A DNA stretch of 64,000 bases from CAVWCW01 sp963753615 (GTDB lineage Bacteria; Pseudomonadota; Gammaproteobacteria; Chromatiales; Chromatiaceae), in contig CAVWCW010000008.1 of the NCBI GenBank assembly GCA_963753615.1, forward strand, positions 495,746 through 559,745, read 5' to 3'. The notes beneath the pieces were generated by a model that was given only the letters and a program-made list of their open reading frames with translations, had not been told where the DNA came from and searched no databases. The position numbers and the translations under genes were made by a program. This document shows, one piece after another, positions 8,892-17,104 of this stretch (position 1 is the first letter of the stretch; every line of letters starts with the position of its first letter).

Positions 8892-9815
8892 ATGAACGAG
8901 ACTAGCCACGCCCTAGAGGGACTGTACCCGATTCGTACCGTTTCCAGCCTGACCGGCATCAACCCGGTCACCTTGCGCGCCTGGGAGCGCCGCTACGGTA
9001 TTATCAAGCCGCAACGCACCCCGAAGGGCCACCGGCTATACACGGACCAGGATATCGCCCTGATCCGGCGTATCCTGCAACTGATGGATCAAGGCGTGGC
9101 CATCGGCCAAGTCAAGCAGATCTTGCGTCAAGGCAGCCCGCTGGCCAAGCCACTGCCGGCGAGCCGCGAGACCACCGGTCCCTGGGCGGAATACCAGGCG
9201 CGTATGCTGGATGCCGCTGCGGATTACAACCTGGCGGCCTTGGAGGCGGTTTACAATGATGCCCTAGCCCTATACCCGCTGGATCAGTTAGCTCGCGAAC
9301 TCCTGCTTCCTTTGCTCGGAAAGCTTTATGAGCAACGCTTCGATGCCGCCGCAGCCGAGATCCATGGACACCTGATTCGAAGCTTCCTGCGTGCCAAGCT
9401 GGGCGCCCGGTATCAACACCAACTTCCGCAGAGCCCGGGCCCGATGCTCCTGCTGGCGGGCCTGCCTGGGGAACACGGCGAGGTGGAACTGCTGCTGTTC
9501 GCACTGCTAGGGCTGAGCCAGGGGTACCAGGTGCTTAGTCTGGGTCCAGACATGCCGCTGGAACCGCTGCCCGAGGCGGTGCGAGGCAGCGGTTGCGAGG
9601 GGTTGGTGCTGTTCGGCGAGGGCGACCCGGAGCCGGGGCTGGTACACACCCGGCTGCCTGCTCTGGTGGCGCGTTGCAGCGTACCCGTGTTCGTGTTCGG
9701 GCCTATGAGCGAGCGACTGGGAGACAGCCTGGCGCGGCGCGGCGCGATTAGATTGGCAGCGGACCCGAGCGAGGCACTGAGCGGCATCCGCGGCCGGCTG
9801 CCGACCGCGGAATGA
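8892..9815 (+). CDS. MerR-family regulator with cobalamin-binding-like domain (LitR/CarH group)
   Basis: The 307-residue protein has an N-terminal MerR winged helix (residues 10-75: YPIRTVSSLTGINPVTLRAW, RYGIIKPQRTPKGHRLYTD), a helical linker (about 95-175), and a Rossmann-like B12-binding-type C-terminus (LLAGLPGEHGEVELLLFALL). In light-sensing CarH/LitR the cobalt ligand His lies in a GEQHELG-type motif. Here the motif reads GEHGEVE, so B12 binding is doubtful. B12-independent LitR forms are known in Pseudomonas. The ATG at 8892 was chosen over a GTG at 8865. Nearby genes match known LitR targets. Confidence 0.8.
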   Translation: MNETSHALEGLYPIRTVSSLTGINPVTLRAWERRYGIIKPQRTPKGHRLYTDQDIALIRRILQLMDQGVAIGQVKQILRQGSPLAKPLPASRETTGPWAEYQARMLDAAADYNLAALEAVYNDALALYPLDQLARELLLPLLGKLYEQRFDAAAAEIHGHLIRSFLRAKLGARYQHQLPQSPGPMLLLAGLPGEHGEVELLLFALLGLSQGYQVLSLGPDMPLEPLPEAVRGSGCEGLVLFGEGDPEPGLVHTRLPALVARCSVPVFVFGPMSERLGDSLARRGAIRLAADPSEALSGIRGRLPTAE

Positions 9816-9927
9816 GCGGCTTAGGCCAGGAGGCGACCTAAAACCTGGCTCGAATCACGGAGACTCGCTCCGAGTCGCCGCGCCCTAATTCACATCGACG
9901 GCTGTTCGCCCGCGCTAGCGCATGCGC

Positions 9928-10914
9928 TCACACCTGGTTGAGCAGGCTCAGATCCTCTGGGTGCGGGCGCAGGTATACCTGCCGTTCGATGTAGGGGTCC
10001 GGGTGGCGACGGAAATAGTGACGCAGCAACGTCAAAGGCACCACCAGGGGAACCTCGCCGCGTCGATAGGCCTCGATGCTGTCCCCTAGTTCCCGCTTGT
10101 CCCCGGTATCGATGTTCTTCTTGAGGTAGCCCATGATGTGCTGGAGTACGTTGACGTGGCGCTTACGGTTGACGCGCCGCTTCAGGGCCCCCATCAGCTC
10201 GGCCTCGTAGTCCGCCGCCATCGCCCGCAGGTCGATACCGGACAACTGTGACAGCATCCGCCCCATGCGCTGGTATGCGGCCTGGGAATGGGCCATGAGC
10301 AGATACTTGTGGCGGGCGTGAAAATCGGTCAGCGCGCCCGGCGTAAGACGCTCCGACAACAGGCGCTGCCAGCGATGGTAGACGAATACCCGAGTGACGA
10401 AATTTTCGCGCAGCACCGGGTCATTGAGCCGGCCTTCTTCCTCCACGGGCAGGTGCGGCAAGGCCTGCATCAGATGATGAGCGAACACCCCGACGCCGCG
10501 GTTGGCCGGCATCCCTTTTTCTTCGCTGTACACCCGCACCCGCTCCATACCGCAACTGGGCGAATCCTTCTTAAGAATGAACCCGCTGAGACCGCCCAAC
10601 TGCCCGGCCTGCCGGCGGGAGTATTCGTTGAGCGGCGCGGTAACATCGATGGACGGGTCTCTTACCCCCACGACTCTGGGGTTGTCCGGGTCCCCTACCA
10701 GACGAATTGGCGGGCGCGGAACACCCAAGCCGATGGCCACTTCGGGGCACATCGAGACAAACTCGAAGTGCCGCTCTAACATGTTGTTGATAAAGGCGTC
10801 GCGCTTGTGGCCGCCGTCGAATCGCACCTTCTCGCCCAATAGACAGCGACTGATACCGACTCGGATATGCTCGTCCGGCCGCAGCGGCGGCGACACCAAC
10901 TCGAATTCGCTCAT
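9928..10914 (-). CDS. DUF523 and DUF1722 two-domain protein (YbgA-like)
   Basis: The 328-residue protein joins an N-terminal DUF523 domain (residues about 15-160: VGISRCLLGEKVRFDGGHKR, GFILKKDSPSCGMERV) to a C-terminal DUF1722 domain (about 190-310: HARHKYLLMAHSQAAYQRMG, HVNVLQHIMGYLKK). The biochemical role is unknown. In many proteobacteria this gene lies beside DNA photolyase and LitR/MerR genes and responds to light. Its start overlaps the glutathione peroxidase stop by 4 bases (ATGA), so the two are translationally coupled. Confidence 0.88.
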   Translation of the reverse strand: MSEFELVSPPLRPDEHIRVGISRCLLGEKVRFDGGHKRDAFINNMLERHFEFVSMCPEVAIGLGVPRPPIRLVGDPDNPRVVGVRDPSIDVTAPLNEYSRRQAGQLGGLSGFILKKDSPSCGMERVRVYSEEKGMPANRGVGVFAHHLMQALPHLPVEEEGRLNDPVLRENFVTRVFVYHRWQRLLSERLTPGALTDFHARHKYLLMAHSQAAYQRMGRMLSQLSGIDLRAMAADYEAELMGALKRRVNRKRHVNVLQHIMGYLKKNIDTGDKRELGDSIEAYRRGEVPLVVPLTLLRHYFRRHPDPYIERQVYLRPHPEDLSLLNQV

Positions 10915-11459
10915 AAAAAGGACTCTATAGCTCTGATAAGGTTGCTGCTCTCGGGTGGTGTGAAGCTTGAGTAGCTTCCCACCACGCGCCCCTCACGGTC
11001 CAGCAGGTATTTGTGAAAATTCCAGCTTGGATATTCACCAGCCTGCTCCGCCAGGGCCCGATAGAGCGGATCGGCGCGGCCCTCGGCAGCGTGAGTCTTT
11101 TCGAACATGGGAAAACGCACACCATAGGTCAGGCGGCAGAAGTCTTTCACCTGCGCTTCGCTGCCCGGCTCCTGAGAGCCGAAATCATTGGACGGAAAAC
11201 CCAAGACCACGAACCCGCGTTCCCGGTAGCGCTCGTATAGCGTTTCCAAACCTTCATATTGAGGCGTAAAGGCGCAGCGCGAGGCAGTGTTGACGATCAG
11301 CGCCACCTTGCCGCGATAACTTTCGCACAAATTCACGGTTTCGTCTCCTCCCAAGCTGCGCAACTCGAAATCCAGCGCCGCCGGACAGGCCTCTGACCAG
11401 GCCGCAGAGGCGGTGCCCAGCAGGGTAAGACCCAGGATTGTTCGATAAAGCCTGTTCAT
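10911..11459 (-). CDS. Secreted glutathione peroxidase-family peroxidase
   Basis: The 182-residue protein has a signal peptide (MNRLYRTILGLTLLGTASAA) and the GPx fold. The peroxidatic residue is Cys62 in VNTASRCAFTPQYEGL, followed by the loop GFPSNDFGSQEPGS and the WNFHKYLLD tryptophan motif. It reduces hydroperoxides with thioredoxin or glutathione, probably in the periplasm. The ATG at 11459 follows a strong AGGAGACGGAG; the frame is open further upstream but lacks a site. It heads a two-gene unit with the DUF523 protein and is divergent from the FKBP-methyltransferase gene. Confidence 0.88.
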   Translation of the reverse strand: MNRLYRTILGLTLLGTASAAWSEACPAALDFELRSLGGDETVNLCESYRGKVALIVNTASRCAFTPQYEGLETLYERYRERGFVVLGFPSNDFGSQEPGSEAQVKDFCRLTYGVRFPMFEKTHAAEGRADPLYRALAEQAGEYPSWNFHKYLLDREGRVVGSYSSFTPPESSNLIRAIESFL

Positions 11460-11568
11460 CTCCGTCTCCTCATAGGTTAACGTCTCTACAAGTATAGCTT
11501 GATTCACGAAGTATCTTATACAATAATTATACGCCTCGAGGCAACCGAGATTCGTGGAGAACCGACCG
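11460..11568. promoter_or_regulatory. Divergent control region with TATAC/ACAA repeats
   Basis: The 109-base region between two divergent units is A/T-rich and contains TACAAGTATA, TTATACAA and ATTATAC. These resemble the TTGTACAA motifs before the LitR-type regulator at 8.9 kb. Control of both units by that regulator is inferred. Confidence 0.4.
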
Positions 11569-12801
11569 ATGAACGACATCACCGAAGCCAAGCAAGTCAG
11601 CGCTCGCAACATCATTCAAGCCGCCTTTGAGCTCCAATGGGAGAGTCCGCTGGCCCGTCATACCGAGCGCTACCACTTCCCGAAGCTCAATGTCTGGCGC
11701 GACCTGGACCTGCTGCCGCAGGAGATTCAGAGTCAGGTTCTGGGCCGCCCCCAGGGACACAGCGGCCGCCATGCCTTCGCCGCCGGCACCTTGGTACCGG
11801 CCTGGAACGAGACCAACCTGGTACGGGTGAGACAGCGCCAGTTCAACCGCAACTGGCGCCCGCACATGCAGATCGAACCGCGCCTGGGGCGCTTTTACCC
11901 CCGCAGCGTCTTGCGAGACGTGGAACGCACGTTCAGCGGCGACCTGCGTCCGGCCCGGCTGCTCGAAATCGAAGGCGAGAACCTTTGTTTCGATTTCAAC
12001 CACCCCCTGTCGCCCTATTCGGTCGAAATGGCGGTGGAAATCGGCGACATCCACCCCGCCGGCGACGAACACGGCGGGCGCTGCAACGATATCCTCGAAG
12101 AGATCTCCAACGGCCCGGGCATGCAGGTCCGACGCCAAGGCGAGGCACCCACCGATTTCCTGGCCGACGCCCCATTCCAGCGGGTGGACGGCTCGGACGA
12201 TGCCTATTTCTATGCCATGGCGCGCATGACCAACCACTTGGACAGCGTCGCCCTGGACCAGGTGCAGAAACTTTATGGCCGACTGCTGGAGCCTGGGGCG
12301 GCGATACTGGATCTGATGTCGAGCATCAATTCCCACCTGCCGCCGTCCCTGCAGGCACGAGTCACGGGGCTCGGCATGAACCGAGAAGAACTGGAGGCCA
12401 ACCAAATACTCGATCAGCGTTTGGTGCACGACCTCAACCAGACCCCCGGAATGCCCTTCCCGGACGCCAGTTTCGATGCCGTGGTCTGCACCGTCTCGAT
12501 AGAGTATCTGACGCAGCCCTTCTCGGTGTTCCGGGAGGCGGCCCGGGTGCTTCGCCCCGGCGGACAGTTTATCGTCAGCTTTTCGAACCGCTGGTTCCCG
12601 CCCAAAGCGATCGACCTCTGGCACAACCTGCACGAGTTCGAGCGCCCGGCGTTGGTGCTCGAGTACTTCCTGGAATCCGGAGAGTTCGAGGCCCTGAAGA
12701 CCTTGTCGGTGCGCGGCCTGCCGCGCCCGGAAGACGATGCCCACATCGGCACCAGCATCTACTCCGACCCGCTGCACGCGGTCTGGGGCCGGCGCCGCTG
12801 A
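11569..12801 (+). CDS. Probable FKBP/SlyD-like domain fused to a SAM methyltransferase
   Basis: This is a 410-residue protein. Residues about 60-165 resemble an FKBP-type prolyl isomerase, including FAAGTLVPAWNE and the SlyD-like FDFNHPLSPYSVEMAVEIGD. Residues about 200-400 form a class I methyltransferase: LEPGAAILDLMSSINSHLP at the SAM-binding loop, MPFPDASFDAVVCTVSIEYL, and VLRPGGQFIVSFSNRWFPPK. The glycine-rich loop of motif I is unusual (DLMSSINS). Substrate and partner are unknown. The start at 11569 follows GTGGAG; an in-frame GTG at 11554 is less likely. The two small genes downstream probably form an operon with it. Confidence 0.75.
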   Translation: MNDITEAKQVSARNIIQAAFELQWESPLARHTERYHFPKLNVWRDLDLLPQEIQSQVLGRPQGHSGRHAFAAGTLVPAWNETNLVRVRQRQFNRNWRPHMQIEPRLGRFYPRSVLRDVERTFSGDLRPARLLEIEGENLCFDFNHPLSPYSVEMAVEIGDIHPAGDEHGGRCNDILEEISNGPGMQVRRQGEAPTDFLADAPFQRVDGSDDAYFYAMARMTNHLDSVALDQVQKLYGRLLEPGAAILDLMSSINSHLPPSLQARVTGLGMNREELEANQILDQRLVHDLNQTPGMPFPDASFDAVVCTVSIEYLTQPFSVFREAARVLRPGGQFIVSFSNRWFPPKAIDLWHNLHEFERPALVLEYFLESGEFEALKTLSVRGLPRPEDDAHIGTSIYSDPLHAVWGRRR

Positions 12802-12802
12802 C

Positions 12803-12991
12803 ATGCAGCCGCTCCAGATACTGCAGCAGATCTCCGGCCAACTCGATCGGATGGACCAGCCGGAGGCGGTGCATCGGGCTATGGACGAGGTGGAGTTCGT
12901 ATTCGAACTGTTGCCCCCCGAACTGCAGGAGCTCGCCGAGCAACTCATACAGCGGCTGCGCCGCCGGCTGCAGGAACTGGAATCGGAGTAG
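12803..12991 (+). CDS. Small helical hypothetical protein (62 aa)
   Basis: The ORF starts 1 base after the methyltransferase stop and ends 4 bases before the next start, so it is embedded in an operon. The sequence is acidic and leucine-rich, with a likely two-helix or coiled-coil form (ILQQISGQLDRMDQPEAVHR, ELAEQLIQRLRRRLQELESE). No signal peptide and no recognised domain. Conserved spacing with both neighbours argues that it is real. Confidence 0.65.
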   Translation: MQPLQILQQISGQLDRMDQPEAVHRAMDEVEFVFELLPPELQELAEQLIQRLRRRLQELESE

Positions 12992-12995
12992 CGCC

Positions 12996-13934
12996 ATGAA
13001 TCAGGATGCCCCGGCGCCCAAATTCGCCGCTACCGAGACCTATTGCCTGCGGCGGCTGCAGCCGTTTCAAGGCACCCTGCAGGTGCTCGAATGCGATGCC
13101 GGCCGGGCTCTGAGCCTGGACGGCGTGAGCTGGCAAATACAGATCGGCTTGCTGTGGAGCAGCAGCGGCTGGAGCAGCTTTGCGGATCCGGTGCAGGAGT
13201 CCGGGTTCGTCCCCTACTGCAACTGGAACGCCGAAGGACAGCGCCGGATGCTGCCCCTACCCCCACAGGCGGACCGGGCCCTGGCCAAGGAACAGGCGGA
13301 GCAGGTGCTGGAGGAACTCGACAGCCAGCGCAGTCTGTTGCCCTTCGCCGCCGGCGATCCGTTCGAACTCTGGTTGCTGGACGACCACGAGCAGCTACCT
13401 CTGGCCCTGCTGGATGCGGCGCGGCAGCGCCCCGCAGCGGGCGGCCGTCCGGCCGGCCGCTGGCGCCCCTTCCCCCTGCACGGCGCCGGTGGCGGCGAGT
13501 ATCCGCACCCGTCCGAGGTCCCATTGGCCGAGCGTGCCGCCAGCCTGGTCAATCGACGCGGCGGTTCCAGTCCCAGTCTCCAGTGGTTTCGGCGCCGTCC
13601 CGACGGCAGCGGCCAAGGCCTCTGGGGCAGATATCTGCGTCCCGATCAAGGCCAGCGCGAACTGCCCGCCGACGCCTTTCCCCCCGCCCTGCTGCGGGCG
13701 CCGGAAGGATCTGCCGAACAGGAACTGGCGGCCTACCAGTCGGCGATGGCCCCCCGCTTGCTCTGCCTGCACGGCCTCCCAGATGCCCTGAGAACCCGGT
13801 TGGAACAAGCCGCCTGGCGGCAACCCGAGCAGGTCGCGACCCTCTACCGACTTTACCCGCAGGTGCTGGCCCGCGACGCGCTCAAGGTGTGCCTGGTCAA
13901 GGCGAGGCTGCTGGAAAGCGGACGTACAACCTGA
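12996..13934 (+). CDS. Conserved hypothetical protein
   Basis: The 312-residue protein begins at an ATG preceded by GGAG at good spacing, 4 bases after the small upstream gene. It is soluble, rich in Trp, Pro, Arg and Leu, and has no signal peptide or membrane segment. Distinct regions include WQIQIGLLWSSSGWSSFADP and a C-terminal helical stretch (RLYPQVLARDALKVCLVKAR). I do not recognise a family. Position suggests a role alongside the FKBP-methyltransferase protein. Confidence 0.65.
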   Translation: MNQDAPAPKFAATETYCLRRLQPFQGTLQVLECDAGRALSLDGVSWQIQIGLLWSSSGWSSFADPVQESGFVPYCNWNAEGQRRMLPLPPQADRALAKEQAEQVLEELDSQRSLLPFAAGDPFELWLLDDHEQLPLALLDAARQRPAAGGRPAGRWRPFPLHGAGGGEYPHPSEVPLAERAASLVNRRGGSSPSLQWFRRRPDGSGQGLWGRYLRPDQGQRELPADAFPPALLRAPEGSAEQELAAYQSAMAPRLLCLHGLPDALRTRLEQAAWRQPEQVATLYRLYPQVLARDALKVCLVKARLLESGRTT

Positions 13935-14014
13935 ACGCCCGCCCGGCTGTCCCAAGCAGGGGAAATCCGGCTACAATTGTGCTTCAGATTTCTCGTGACA
14001 TTGGAGCAGCCCGA

Positions 14015-14230
14015 ATGTTGAAAAAACGCCTAACCCTCATTGCCCTCAGCACTTGTTTCGTCCTCGGCCTTTCCGGCTGCGGGGGCGGCGGCGCCAAGGT
14101 CGAGGCAGTGAGTACCACCACTACCATGGGCCAGGAACTTCAGGACCTGGAGGCGGCCTATCAAAAAGGCATTATTACCGAGAGTGAATACAATTCTGGG
14201 AAAAAGAACATTATGGACCGCTACAAATAA
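14015..14230 (+). CDS. Small lipoprotein with SHOCT-like C-terminus
   Basis: The 71-residue protein has a lipoprotein signal peptide with lipobox LSGC (Cys about residue 22), a glycine-rich linker (GGGGAK), and a SHOCT-type helix pair (LQDLEAAYQKGIITESEYNS). SHOCT domains are short C-terminal oligomerisation modules. An outer- or inner-membrane anchored role is inferred. It sits 80 bases after the preceding gene on the same strand. Confidence 0.8.
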   Translation: MLKKRLTLIALSTCFVLGLSGCGGGGAKVEAVSTTTTMGQELQDLEAAYQKGIITESEYNSGKKNIMDRYK

Positions 14231-14350
14231 CCCCTGCAGGCGAACCCAGCGCCTCACCACAGTACCGAACGCGCGTAAAGGATGCGGCTCCGGAGGCGCT
14301 GGTCGACCAGAGGGCACCACAGCGAGCGTTAATGTCGAGGGCGGCGTCGC

Positions 14351-15805
14351 CTACCTGCGGCCGTGGTCGCTGAATTCCGCGCCGGCGCCGCTTAGGAAGT
14401 GCGGGAAAGCGCTGCCGCTACCCTCTGCGCCTCCGCCTCGCAACCGGAGGGAACGGGGAGATCGAGAGTGACGGACTGGCGGCCGGCGCGGCTCGGGTAC
14501 GGAATACTCGATACGCAGGAATACCTCGTTCGCCCCTTTCTGCCCTACCTCCGCCCCTTCCAAGCGACTGCCGAAAACTCGGAAATCGTGGAATTCACCG
14601 GCCAGATAGACCCCGCTGGGGGCGATCAGCACCAGACCCGGCCGCGACTTGAGAAACTGGTGCCGCCGCGCGGGCGCGACTACCGCCACCAGGACCAGCA
14701 ACAGAAATACCCCCAACAACACCCCCGCAACGATTAACGCTGCCTGGTCCCGCAGCGCCAATACAAAGCCGCCCCCAACCAGGAGCATGATCACCCCCAC
14801 CACCAGCAAAAGGCCGCGCGACGCCGCCCGGCGCTCCCGGAACTGAGCCTCGAGGTGCCGGCGCCAATGCTCCGGCGGGTACTCCCAGCGCGCCAGCAAG
14901 GCCTGGCCCAGGAATATCCGGTCCTGGCGCAAGGCACTGCGCCAAAGCATGGCCGTAGTAATCACGGCTATCACTAGCGCAAAACCGCCAACGAATACCA
15001 GTGGCGGCAGATAGTCCGCCTGCGGGTCTTGCAGCAGGGCGCCGAGGATACCGGTCAGCATCGCCAGTGTGATCCCCAGGCTGATGCGAGCGCTGCGTTT
15101 GCGGAAGTTGACTAGGTTGGGGTCCACGATCTCGGGCCGATCCGCCAGGCTCGCCGCCGTCCGGCGCAGCGGCCCCCAAAACAAAGCCAGCAACCCGAGC
15201 CCGAGCAACCAGGGGACGAACCGGCGCCAAGGGTGGGCGAAGCGGGTCGGCAGTTGCCAATTATCGTAATACCAGCGACAGCCTTCGACCTTGCCCTCGC
15301 GCACCCCGGGCGGAACGCGCAACAACTGCAGCGGCTCCGCGTCCGGGTCGTCGCGCAGGTAGAGGTAGTCGGCGCCAGCTCCAGCACCCAGTTCCAGCCC
15401 GGAAAAGGGCGCCTCGTCCGGGGTATAGAACAATCCGTTTACCCATGCCTCCTCGCGCGGGCTGACCCGGCTGCAGAGGTCGCCCTCGAGTTCGGAACAG
15501 TCTCGCCCGATTACCGCCGGCGCCAGGGCGAACAGGTGCGCCCATTCCGACCCGGCAACCTCCAAGCGCCGACCGTATGTCACTTCGGCCTCCAGAGCCC
15601 GCTCGGGCGCGGCAGCCAGCGCCAAAAGTTCGGGCTGGTCGGCATAGAGCCCGGGCTGACTGCTCAGGCCATGGTGCCAGCAGGAAAAACCTGCCGGCGC
15701 CAGACGCAGCATCGCCTGGTCCTGGCTCCAGAAGAAGGCCGCCAGCGCCGCAAGCAACAGCAGGGCAGCGGTATACAGATTCGGGCGCTGGATACGCTCG
15801 GCCAT
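14351..15805 (-). CDS. Multi-pass membrane protein of unknown function
   Basis: The 484-residue protein has one N-terminal membrane segment (LYTAALLLLAALAAFFW), a large extracytoplasmic domain of about 170 residues with several Cys (SCWHH, GRDCSELEGDLCSR, EGCRWYY), and five further hydrophobic segments between about residues 200 and 410. A soluble C-terminal domain follows. The layout resembles GIDE-type or other uncharacterised membrane proteins, but I cannot name it. The ATG at 15805 was chosen because AAGGAG precedes it; the frame is open to 15931. Confidence 0.65.
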   Translation of the reverse strand: MAERIQRPNLYTAALLLLAALAAFFWSQDQAMLRLAPAGFSCWHHGLSSQPGLYADQPELLALAAAPERALEAEVTYGRRLEVAGSEWAHLFALAPAVIGRDCSELEGDLCSRVSPREEAWVNGLFYTPDEAPFSGLELGAGAGADYLYLRDDPDAEPLQLLRVPPGVREGKVEGCRWYYDNWQLPTRFAHPWRRFVPWLLGLGLLALFWGPLRRTAASLADRPEIVDPNLVNFRKRSARISLGITLAMLTGILGALLQDPQADYLPPLVFVGGFALVIAVITTAMLWRSALRQDRIFLGQALLARWEYPPEHWRRHLEAQFRERRAASRGLLLVVGVIMLLVGGGFVLALRDQAALIVAGVLLGVFLLLVLVAVVAPARRHQFLKSRPGLVLIAPSGVYLAGEFHDFRVFGSRLEGAEVGQKGANEVFLRIEYSVPEPRRPPVRHSRSPRSLRLRGGGAEGSGSAFPHFLSGAGAEFSDHGRR

Positions 15806-15984
15806 CGTGGAAGCTCCTTGAGCATGAGGGCGCGGCGAACGCTGCATCGGGCCGGTGCAGCGGATGGCAGCGAACTCCGGCGACCCCGGGGGAGACTCGG
15901 CTCTCGGCCCCACGGCGCTGGGTCGCGACAACCGACGGCGCGCATCGGCCGGCGCAAGGCCCTGCCGCCGCCAACTGCGCGTCC

Positions 15985-16554
15985 TCAGGCCCTGGAGATG
16001 AACTTGCCGGCAGCGGTGTTGACCTTCACCAGCTCACCGGTCTCGAGGTACTCCGGGACCTGGATCTCCAGGCCGGTGGCCAGGGTGGCGGGCTTGGTGC
16101 GGCCAGTGGCGGTCGCGCCCTTGACCCCCGGGGCGGTCTCAACGATGGCGAGGGTCACCGATTGGGGCAGTTCGATACCGAGTATCGCGCCGTCCACCAG
16201 CAGGGCAAGGATGCCTTCCAGGCCCTCTGTCAGGTATTCCAGCTGGCCCTCCAGATCGCCCCGGTCGAGGCCGTATTGGCTGTAATCCTCACTGTTCATG
16301 AACATGTAGTGATCGCCATCCTGGTAGGAATACTGGACCGGCACCCGCTGGCAATCGATCTCCTTCAGGAAGTCATCGCCCTTGTAGGATTGGTCCAACT
16401 TCTGCCGGGTCTGCAGGTTGGTAAAGCGCACTTTGTACAATGTCGCGGCGCCGCGCGACGACGGACTCTTGGCCTCCACCTGCTTGACCCCGTGGGGGAT
16501 ACCGTCGATGTCCACGATCATGCCCCGTTTCAGCTCGCCGGCCTTCGGCACCAT
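15985..16554 (-). CDS. efpL: Elongation factor P-like protein EfpL (YeiP)
   Basis: The 189-residue protein has the three-barrel EF-P layout but matches the YeiP/EfpL subfamily: SPSSRGAATLYKVRF, VETAPGVKGATATGRTKPAT and GLEIQVPEYL. The loop tip carries Arg34 rather than the Lys modified in EF-P. EfpL binds the ribosome E site and relieves stalling at polyproline and related motifs (known for E. coli YeiP). A GAGGAGG sits very close to the ATG, so the GTG codon next to it could also serve as start. It is divergent from the TerB gene. Confidence 0.9.
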   Translation of the reverse strand: MVPKAGELKRGMIVDIDGIPHGVKQVEAKSPSSRGAATLYKVRFTNLQTRQKLDQSYKGDDFLKEIDCQRVPVQYSYQDGDHYMFMNSEDYSQYGLDRGDLEGQLEYLTEGLEGILALLVDGAILGIELPQSVTLAIVETAPGVKGATATGRTKPATLATGLEIQVPEYLETGELVKVNTAAGKFISRA

Positions 16555-16608
16555 GTCCTCCTCGTCTGTGATAGCCTGAATGGGGTATTTTACCAGGAGC
16601 CAGACCCC

Positions 16609-17061
16609 ATGTTTGACGCCTTGAACCGGTTATTCTCCCCCGAAGCCCCACTCGATCCCACCGAACACACCCATCGCTTGCACCTGGCCAGCGCAGTGCT
16701 GATGATCGAAATCGGCCGCGCCGATTTCCACATCGACACGGCGGAGTTGGCGACGATGGCCGATGCCCTGCAGCAGCGCTTCGAACTCAGCCCGGAAGAA
16801 CTGGCGGAATTACTGGAGCTGGCCCGCCAGGAGAACCAGGACAGCCACTCCCTGCATCCTTTCCTGCGCCGCATTAACCAACACTTCGACCCCCAGCAGA
16901 AAGCCGAGATTCTGGAAGACCTGTGGCGCGTCGCCTTTGCCGACGGGCGGCTGGACAAGTACGAGGAATACCACATCCGGCGCATCACCGACCTGCTGCA
17001 CCTGCCCCACTCGGCCTTCATCCGGGCTAAGCACCGGGCCGAGGCGGAGCGAGATTCCTGA
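16609..17061 (+). CDS. TerB-family protein
   Basis: The 150-residue all-helical protein matches the TerB (tellurite resistance B) family. It has acidic, metal-binding-like helices (IEIGRADFHIDTAELATMAD) and a second copy of the motif in the C-terminal half (VAFADGRLDKYEEYHIRRIT). TerB proteins bind divalent metals and associate with membrane stress complexes. Here the gene stands alone without other ter genes, as common in proteobacteria. It starts 54 bases from efpL, in the opposite direction. Confidence 0.85.
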   Translation: MFDALNRLFSPEAPLDPTEHTHRLHLASAVLMIEIGRADFHIDTAELATMADALQQRFELSPEELAELLELARQENQDSHSLHPFLRRINQHFDPQQKAEILEDLWRVAFADGRLDKYEEYHIRRITDLLHLPHSAFIRAKHRAEAERDS

Positions 17062-17104
17062 GCAGACGGCGCAAAGCCTCGGGATTGCTGGTTTTTGCCG
17101 TGTC

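Noticed and set aside
11637..12990. Long plus-strand frame running through the FKBP-methyltransferase gene into the 12996 gene
   Set aside because: Only the part from the ATG at 12996 has an SD and protein-like composition; the upstream part is an out-of-frame Arg/Pro-rich shadow.
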